This document shows positions 57,077-64,000 of a DNA stretch of 64,000 nucleotides, in pieces. This DNA comes from Cytidiella melzeri. Lineage: Eukaryota; Basidiomycota; Agaricomycetes; Polyporales; Irpicaceae. The position numbers and the translations under genes are program-made. Under the pieces are notes generated by a model. The model searched no databases. It was not told the origin of the DNA and saw only the letters and a program-made list of their open reading frames with translations. The stretch is taken from contig JABYQR010000037.1 in assembly GCA_022592445.1 (NCBI GenBank), positions 62,001 to 126,000 on the forward strand, in the 5' to 3' direction. Position 1 is the stretch's first letter, and each line of letters opens with the position of its first letter.

Positions 57077-57514
57077 CTGCCGTTTGCATAATGATATGGA
57101 AAGCGAGTTTTTTTTTTCGGCCCCACTTCCAGCGCTTGGAGTTTCCCGGACATTGTCCGAGGTCTCTAGGTTACATCATTGTTCCATGTTACGGGCAGTG
57201 CCTGTCCCCAGCACGCCGCGGCTGTGTGCAACTCATCCCTACAGCCATACCACTAATGGGACGCACACACAAAGCTCTCACGTGCTACATGACCTCAAGG
57301 CCTGTATCCCAGCTCTCTTCTATGAACAAGACTACACAGTGAAGAAATTGGACACATCCTTGGTGTGCGAGAGCCGGGTACAGGGCATTGAGAGGCAAGA
57401 GTTCGAGCGCTAAGTTACACTTACTGGACGTCCCGGGCACCTCTGCGTCACTCACGCGCCTGAGGTGGGGCCGAAAACAAAAACTCACTTTCCATATCAT
57501 TATGCAAACGGCAG
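57077..57514. mobile_element. 438-bp MITE with TA target duplication
   Basis: Terminal inverted repeats of about 55-60 bp: the left end CTGCCGTTTGCATAATGATA... continues through an A/T tract to CGGCCCCAC. The right end is its complement with few mismatches (CGCGAG versus CTCACT). Both ends are flanked by TA (57075-57076 and 57515-57516), the Tc1/mariner-type target. The open frame across it (ending 57413) shows no transposase motif. Confidence 0.8.
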
Positions 57515-57747
57515 TAAAACTATATATCATGATGTAGTTACCCACACCTTGTTCCGAGGGAAGATAGACCCGTTACACTTTCTGCCACGTCTGTCACAGT
57601 GTGACACTCACGTGCAGAGCTCGGCTTGGCAATGGCAACCTGCAATTACTGACCATAATTAGAATATCAAGTACTCATACAGGAGATATTTACAGCATGG
57701 CCAGTAAAGAGTATAAGAACACAATGGTCCACTTATGGAGTACGCAA

Positions 57748-58362
57748 TGTCACAGATTTTCAATGTTTCTACAAGACTTGCCTTAACAAGCAACAGTATT
57801 GATGGGATCTTATGGGACCATCTTAAGTGCACATGGGTCCTTATCTCAGCACTCATCAATTGATGCACACTCTGCCATTGATGCCCTGTCTTGGATGTGC
57901 TGATGTGCTCCTTTCCTTATTTGTGTATCACATGATAGCACTCTCTGGAACCTTGCAAAACATGCTGGAACTATGATGTCATAGTGTAGAACATTCTAGT
58001 AGATGATGTCATAGTTCTTAGAACCTTTTGGAAAAGTCTAGCCTTGGGACTGGGTCATGGGATCAGGTCATGGGGACAATTGCTATTGGTTGATTATTGA
58101 AGTGACACCACTAGAGCATAGGGCATGCTTAGTAAGGTAGATTACTTTGCTTACTCGTGTAGGTATTAGGGGTCTTAGGGTAGTACCTGGGGTCCTCCCT
58201 TTTATGTATATATAGAGGCACTCCTGAGGGCATATCCCCTCGGTCTTATCCACTCTGTTGATCAAGGACTACTTCGTACTCCCCAGTGCTCATTCTCTCC
58301 AACACTCTACACTCTTTCTCAACCTCTTCCCCTCAATGGTGAGTGTGAGCTAAACTGTTACG
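57748..58362 (+). repeat. LTR-B, same family as LTR-A
   Basis: It starts TGTCACAGATTTTCAATG and ends near AAACTGTTAC. It shares the TATATATAGAGGCACTCCTGAGG promoter and most of its length with LTR-A, with scattered substitutions and indels. No polypurine tract precedes it, so it is either a 5' LTR whose internal part is displaced by Copia-2, or a solo LTR. Confidence 0.75.
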
Positions 58363-58376
58363 GCAAGTATACAGTG

Positions 58377-58381
58377 CAGAG
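58377..58381. repeat. Target-site duplication of Copia-2, left copy (CAGAG)
   Basis: CAGAG directly precedes the left LTR. The identical pentamer follows the right LTR at 63268-63272. Confidence 0.88.
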
Positions 58382-58722
58382 TATTGTTCGAGCAGGTGTG
58401 AGAGCGCACACAGAAGTGAATAGCAAGAGTGTGAGATGATTATTCGAGCATAAAGTACATGGGCTTTTATAGTACATAAGAGACGAGCGGAAACTACTAA
58501 TAGAGAATATCACGAGGATTCAAACTGGTATTATGAAGTGGGTGCGCGGATACAAATGAGGGCGGAACGGGCGAAGATAGAATAGAAGAAATGTATAGGA
58601 ATGAATAATAGAGAAATGGAATAGCGTGATTGGATAGAAGTCATGGATGCAGGCGGATGCGCGAGGTGTGCGCATTGAGTCTCGGCGATGTCGGAAAGGT
58701 CCTGGCGGCAACTAGAACGACA
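58382..58722 (-). repeat. Copia-2 3' LTR
   Basis: 341 bp, plus strand from TATTGTTCGAGCAGG to CTAGAACGACA. It differs from the 5' LTR at seven sites by my count, all transitions. Confidence 0.95.
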
Positions 58723-58731
58723 CTCCCCCTC
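58723..58731 (-). promoter_or_regulatory. Copia-2 polypurine tract
   Basis: Sense GAGGGGGAG abuts the 3' LTR and primes plus-strand DNA. It overlaps the pol stop codon (TGA, 58732-58730). Confidence 0.8.
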
Positions 58732-61700
58732 AACGAGCGGCGAGGTTGATGAGCGTGAGTTGCTCTTGATGCTTGGGGCGCGAAAGGGCCTTGGTGAGGA
58801 TGTCGGCACAATTTTCCTCCGAGCTGCAATGAGGGACTACAATGGTCCCATCAAGAACGCGTTCGCAAATGAAATGATGCCGAATATTGATATGTTTTGA
58901 TCGAGCGTGGGATTGGTGATCTTGGGCGAACGAAATCGCAGCAAGATTGTCGGTAGAAACAGTGGTTGGTCCTTTCGGTGGAAATCCGAGTTCTCCGAGG
59001 ATGGTCCTGAACCAAATGGCCTCCTTAGTGGCATGAGCGAGCGCGATGTATTCTGCCTCCATGGTCGATAGGGCAACTGTCGCCTGTTTCTTCGAGCTCC
59101 AACTGACAGTCCCGCCTCTGAGCAGGAAAGTATATCCGGAGACTGATCGACAGTCGACACGACTTTGGCCCCAGTCTGCGTCACTGTAACCTGAGACAAT
59201 AAGTTCTTGGGAATTACCGTAGGTAATGCCCAATTTGCGAGTTCCCTTGAGGTGACGAAAAACATGCTTGGCAGCAGTCCAGTGGGTATTGGTATGAGCG
59301 GCGTTGAACTGGCTGAGGGCTTGAACGGCGAAGGCGATGTCGGGTCGAGTGCCAACAGCAGCGTACATCAAAGATCCGATGGCAGCTTGGTAAGGTACGT
59401 CATTGGTTAGTTCGTCGTCGGACTCAGAGGGTATGAGAGCAACGTTAGCGTTGAGAGGGGTGGAGACCGGATTACACGTCTCCATGCCAAAGCGAGTGAG
59501 GATGGTGTCGATGAAACGAGTTTGCATGAGCGTGATGGTTCCGCGGTCCCGTTGACGAGCGATTTGAATGCCGACGTAGAGGATGGCTTCTCCGAGGTCG
59601 GTGATGTCGAAATACTTCCAAAGTTCAATCTTGAGATCTTCGACGAGCTCGCGATTGGTGGACGCCACAAGGCAGTCATTGACATGTGTGCCAATGAGTG
59701 TGAACGAGGAATCCGACGAGTGGTAGTATAAACACGGGTCGGCCTGAGAACAAGTGAAACCAAGGGCTTCGAGTAGAACCCTGTCGAGTTCGATTCGCCA
59801 AGCACGGCCAGCTTGTTTGAGTCCGTAAAGCGCCTTCTTGAGACGATAGACCTGAGCGGTGCCGTCCTCATAACCAGGAGCCTGGCACATATAAATGTCC
59901 TCCTGCAGAGGGGAATTGAGATAAGCTCCTACAACGTCGATCTGGTGAAGTTCGAGATCCAGGTGCGCGGTAATGGCGATGATCGTGCGGAAATTTTCGA
60001 GTCGCATGACAGGAGCGTGGGTGGCGAAAAAGTCTTGGCCTGGGATCTGCGAGAACCCTTGTGCAACGAGGCGACCTTGTACTTAAGGATATTGCCTTCG
60101 GAGTCGCGCTTGATAGTAAACACCCAGCGACAGCCAACAGCCTTGCGCTCGGGAGGCAAATCTTCGACGATGTAGGTTCCCAACTTATCTAGTTGAGCCA
60201 TCTCCTTGTCCATGGCCTCCTTCCAAAGAGGCCAGTCAGGGCGTGCCTTGACTTCGGCAATGGTTTGAGGGGAGTCGGGATCGACCGCGGCAAAACAGAG
60301 GTTTGCGTCCGTGGTAGGATCTGTGGTCTTGTCAGCATCTGGCGTTGAATCAGATGAGATCTCCCCCTGAACCGGGAGTGTGGCCTTGACTTTTGACTTG
60401 GTCGAAAGTACGCGTAAGGTCTTCTGTGGTCCGTCGTTTGCCTTGTAATAGTCAACACGGGGAATATTGCGACGAGTACGCGATAGCGCGAGAGGAGTGA
60501 CCAATTTGGGCTTGGATTTGACCGGAGTTGGGGTGGCTGAGGAGACAAAGGTGTGGACGACGGTATGAACTCCCCCTCAAGACCAGAAGTGGTCTCAACA
60601 ATCGGCGCGGTAAGTTCTTTCTTGCGCGGGAAAATTACCTCCCTGGAAGTGAGTACTTTGCGTGTTTCAGGGACGTAATACTTCCAACCAATGGAAGATT
60701 CCGCAATCCCCACAAACTTGCGTTTAATGGACTGGGCATTGAGTTTGGAAGTGCGAATGTTGACGCGAACCCAGCAGTCCGTGCCGAATTCGTGGATTAC
60801 ACGTAAATCGGGTTTCTTCGACCATAATGCTTCGAAGGGTGTCATACCTGGTAAGGCGCAAGTAGGTGAGCGGTTTTTCAGATAAACTGCATAAGAAACA
60901 GCTTCCTCCCAAAGAAATTTAGGGAGCTCGTGGGCGATCAACATTGCGCGCGCGTGTTCGACAAGAGTACGATTGAGTCGTTCTGAAACTCCGTTATATT
61001 CAGGGGAGTAGGGTGCAGTGGGTTCCAGTCGAATGCCTCATTTATCGCAATAAGCTTTCATAGCACCTTGTACAAACTCTTTTGCATTGTTGACACGGAG
61101 GGCCTGGATGCGTAAGTTCAGCTGGTTGTCGATATATGTGTCAAGTTCTTGTAATTTTGCCTCGGCCTCATCCCGATCTTTCAGAAAGAAGGTCCATACG
61201 AAGCGAGACTTTGCATCGGTATAGGTGACAAAATATTTGTGGCCGGAAATTGATTGAACGGAGGATGGCCCCCAGATATCGGAGTAGATTAACTCGCCGA
61301 CCAATGAGACTTCTCGTGAAGTCTTCGACAAGAACGGCATTCAGGCGTGCTTCGCTTGGATACAAGCTTCGCAGGAAAAATCTGCGTCAGATTTCATATC
61401 CACGTCCATACCGGTAACAAGTGAGTCGCGATGCATTTCCTTCAATTGCTTCTTGTTTACATGTCCAAGGGCGCAGTGCCACTCGTACCAAGAGCGCGCA
61501 GCCATACTGATTGCGTGAATAGATTTGATGTGCATGTTGTATAAGTAGCCAAATTTGATTCCGCGTCCAATCAACCGGTCGCCGTCCTTGATGAACAAGT
61601 TGGATCCCCGACCTTCGTAAGAAAGTCCCGCACTGGTGAGTCGTCCTAGCGAAATCAAATTGAATTTCATTGAAGGTGCATAAAGAGCATCCTTGAGGAC

Positions 61701-62780
61701 AATGGGGACGGTGCTGCCCTTGTTTGTAAAAGCAACGCGGACATCACCTCGGCCGAGGCTGGTACAATTCCTGACACCATGGATAGCGCCGCGGACGGGA
61801 GTAAACGAGATGAAAAGTGATCGGTCATTAACAATGTGGGATGACGTGCCTGTATCGCCCAACCAGGAATCTTCGGTTGCAGTCAGACAAAGTTCTGATG
61901 CGTGGAAATTGTATTCTTCGGGTTCATCAACGGTGCGTGTATCGTCTTGGGCGACATGCGAGTAATTTTGTCGTCCCTTTTCCTTCCCATCCTTTTTGTC
62001 CTTCTGATAGTCCTTTTTGTCCTTTCCTTTGTCCTTATCCTTCTTGTCTCTTTTTCCATCCTTCTGTTTCCCACCACTTCTACACTCTGGGGTGATATGC
62101 CCCTCCTTTCCACAGCCGTGGCAGAAAACTCCGGGGCGGAATTTTGTTTGCTTGTGCCTAGCATACAACGAAGTCTCAGTAGAAGACCGTTCCTTTCGGC
62201 GTCCGTCTTCCTGTAAGATCCGACCAATGATATTAGCTGATGTGAGCGTGCTGTCAAGTGAGATTGATGAGATGAGCGGGTCCCAAGAGTTTGGTAGCGC
62301 CGTGAGAATCACGGAGGCTAGCTCATTATCGGAGATCTTCGTCTTCTGGATCAGATTGATCTCTTGCCAAAGTCCCTTAATTTTGCGGATTTCTTCCTCC
62401 AGATCAACTCCCTCAGCAATAGTGTAGCGGAGGAAACGGCATCGCAAGACAATGAGGGCGACTGCGCCTTTGTTGTTAAAGACGTTGGCGAGGGTGTCGA
62501 AGGCTTCCTTCGAGGTGGTGGCAGAAATAATATGTGCCATCATGGCATTGGACACGCGGAGACGAATAGCAGTTAGAGCCTTCCGATCTTTCTTGTCCCA
62601 TGCGGCTTGCTGAGCTACGTCAGAAGGTTTGGTGGAATCACCTGATGTATACTCCCACAGACCCATGTCCGTGAGAATGTCTGAAATTTGGACACGCCAA
62701 GTAATATAATTCTCGGCTCCCTGCAATGGGTCGATACGATAGGTTCCCGAGGGTTCCGAGGTAGAAGTCGTGGTGGACAT
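58730..62780 (-). pseudogene. Copia-2 Gag-Pol, broken
   Basis: From ATG 62780 (MSTTTSTSEPSG): Gag, CCHC knuckle CHGCGKEGHITPEC, Lys/Asp-rich linker, protease-like WLGDTGTSSHI, GAG-pre-integrase WHCALGHVNKKQL and CEAC. TGA at 61343-61341 follows QAKHA. TGA at 61040-61038 follows YCDK. Integrase resumes to about 60540, where the frame shifts. A second shift near 60080-60070 precedes RT. RT/RNase H (60007-58730) is otherwise open: RLENFRTIIAITAHLDLELH, LYGLKQAGRAW, then HVND where YVDD is expected (59684-59673), KHINIRHHFI and DILTKALSR at the end. Each lesion would block the polyprotein. RT is likely inactive even where the frame is open. Confidence 0.92.
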
Positions 62781-62911
62781 AATGTCAGAATCTGATCAGA
62801 TTCAAGGATAAGGGCAGTGATGCGGCCTATGGGCGTATTGCCGACGTATTGTCGCCTGGTCTCAGAATGAGATAGAAAATGATTCGAGATTGAGTGCGCC
62901 GTATTCAGAGT

Positions 62912-62926
62912 GCGGGGCTCATAACC
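62912..62926 (-). promoter_or_regulatory. Copia-2 primer-binding site, half-tRNA type
   Basis: Plus-strand GCGGGGCTCATAACC, identical to the Copia-1 site and immediately inside the 5' LTR, matching the anticodon arm of initiator tRNA-Met. Confidence 0.8.
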
Positions 62927-63267
62927 TATTGTTCGAGCAGGTGTGAGAGCGCACACAGAAGTGAATAGCGAGAGTGTGAGATGATTATTCGAGCATAAAG
63001 TACATGGGCTTTTATAGTATATAAGAGACGAGCGGAAACTACTAATAGAGAATATCACGAGGATTCAAACTGGTATTATGAAGTGGGTGCGCGGATACAA
63101 ATGAGGGCGGAACGGGCGAAGATAGAACAGAAGAAATGTATAGGAATGGATAACAGAGAAATGGAATAGCGTGATTGGATAGAAGTCATGGATGCAGGCG
63201 GATGCGCGAGGTGTGCGCATCGAGTCTCGGCAATGTCGGAAAGGTCCTGGCGGCAACTAGAACGACA
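62927..63267 (-). repeat. Copia-2 5' LTR
   Basis: 341 bp, abutting the primer-binding site on one side and target duplication CAGAG (63268-63272) on the other. A sense TATA-like run lies near 63013-63022 (plus TTATAGTATATAA). Confidence 0.95.
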
Positions 63268-63272
63268 CAGAG

Positions 63273-64000
63273 CTCATTAAATTCTTGGGTATTGTACCAT
63301 TTGAGTTTCTTGCCGTAACCAAGAAGGCTTTGCCATGTGTAATACAGACAACAGCAGCCAAGACCTCAACAGCTACCACAACACAGACTTGGACAAAGCC
63401 TGCCCAGCCGGCAGCTATACAGACCAAGGGCTGGAAGGTTGCTGCCCATGAAGTCTTGCATCTTGCAGTTCCAATTACCACTGTCACGGGCATGACACAC
63501 TATTGTTTCACTGACTACAAGACCTATACTGCTGTCAACAAGGCCCTATAGAGGTTTTCAGGTAGTCATATGAACATATCTTTGTTCTGTACTTATGTAC
63601 CTGTTTTTAACTGACATATGATACTGATTTACTTCAATGTCTATCAAAACCTATAAGTAAGTTTAGCTCACAGACATACCCCTCAATGTGTAGATTAATT
63701 TTGCTGCCATCAATGGACAATGCACAATTCCTCCAGGTTCAAATTCACACGCTTGCAAGTGCTAATAGGCACTTCAACAAAGGGTGCCCAAATCTCCCAG
63801 TCTGCTCGCAAGCTTGTGCCTCCTTTGCTTGTCTCAATTGGCATGTTCAGCTTGTGTCCAGACAAGTCTACATGGTCTGCTACATGGTCCACTCTTTGAT
63901 TGTCCCTCTATCGTATGAAACTTTGAAAGGTACATTTACAAGGGTTTCTCTCCGACCCATATATCAGTCCATACCAGCTTCACACTGGCAAACTGGCATG
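63273..64000. other. Right-edge sequence, unassigned
   Basis: A plus frame 63285-63551 (88 aa, Thr/Ala-rich, GWKVAAHEVLHLAVPITT) and a minus frame 63892-63710 (DHVDLSGHKLNMPIETSKG) both look mildly protein-like. I recognise neither. Given LTR-B to the left of Copia-2, this may be the interrupted interior of that element, but no Gag or RT motif is visible. Confidence 0.35.

Larger units (their letters stand above)
58382..63267 (-). mobile_element. Ty1/copia retrotransposon Copia-2, full length, inactivated
   Basis: 4,886 bp, sense minus, with 341-bp LTRs at both ends, 5-bp target duplication CAGAG, a primer-binding site next to the 5' LTR and a polypurine tract next to the 3' LTR. The internal region has Gag, protease, integrase, RT and RNase H in copia order. 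The coding region carries two in-frame TGA codons, at least two frameshifts and a changed RT active site, so it cannot move on its own proteins. It lies 20 bp downstream of LTR-B. Confidence 0.96.

Noticed and set aside
56925..57413. 162-codon plus frame
   Set aside because: It runs through the MITE's inverted repeat and has no protein motif.
58353..63320. Inverted TTACGGCAAG words on either side of Copia-2 (58358 and 63309)
   Set aside because: Ten bases only, not at the element's borders. The true duplication is CAGAG. Probably chance.
1..64000. tRNA, rRNA and other RNA genes
   Set aside because: I looked for B-box-like GGTTCGA and rRNA-like stretches and found only chance matches inside coding or spacer DNA.

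Overview
The window is nuclear DNA of a filamentous basidiomycete, most likely an Agaricomycete. The genes are cut by many short introns (about 48-150 bp, GT...AG). The recognisable orthologues are fungal (MKT1, UBC6, CWC27, VPS25, mitochondrial mS29). The transposon load (Ty1/copia, Ngaro-type tyrosine-recombinase retrotransposon, Plavaka-type DNA transposon, a second LTR family, two MITEs) is typical of mushroom-forming fungi. No species can be named from the sequence.

Layout. 1-3334: 5' part of a Ty1/copia element on the minus strand whose Gag-Pol frame is open for 1,031 codons and runs off the window (Copia-1). 3335-8405: gene-poor spacer with a 161-bp MITE. 8406-12633: MKT1 and a small C2H2 zinc-finger gene. 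12634-19508: gene-poor spacer. 19509-25756: a structurally complete Ngaro-type element with split direct repeats in the order A1-ORFs-B1-A2-B2, a Gag-like ORF, RT/RNase H and a tyrosine recombinase. 26588-34517: a compact housekeeping island (thymidylate kinase, UBC6, CWC27, a multi-pass membrane protein, VPS25). 34910-39679: a Plavaka-type transposase with at least one in-frame stop. 39847-41489: minisatellite, short repeats and an LTR. 42103-49782: a protein of at least 2,389 aa joining an SF1 (UPF1/ZNFX1-like) helicase, a Cys-rich segment and three CbbX/SpoVK-type AAA+ modules. 50534-52337: mitochondrial ribosomal protein mS29. 52990-54382: decayed aldo-keto reductase. 55364-56690: F-box gene with a TATA box. 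57077-57514: TA-flanked MITE. 57748 to the end: an LTR followed by a fully delimited but dead copia element (Copia-2, 58382-63267, TSD CAGAG).

For most multi-exon genes I worked out splice sites by hand and checked that the summed coding length is a multiple of three. These models are internally consistent, but no database search or transcript supports them. The genes do not form one pathway. They are conserved islands in RNA biology, protein quality control and sorting, and translation, separated by transposon-rich blocks. The most noteworthy items are the complete intron-bearing Ngaro element, the helicase-AAA+ fusion, and both copia elements carrying a primer site that matches the anticodon arm of initiator tRNA-Met.
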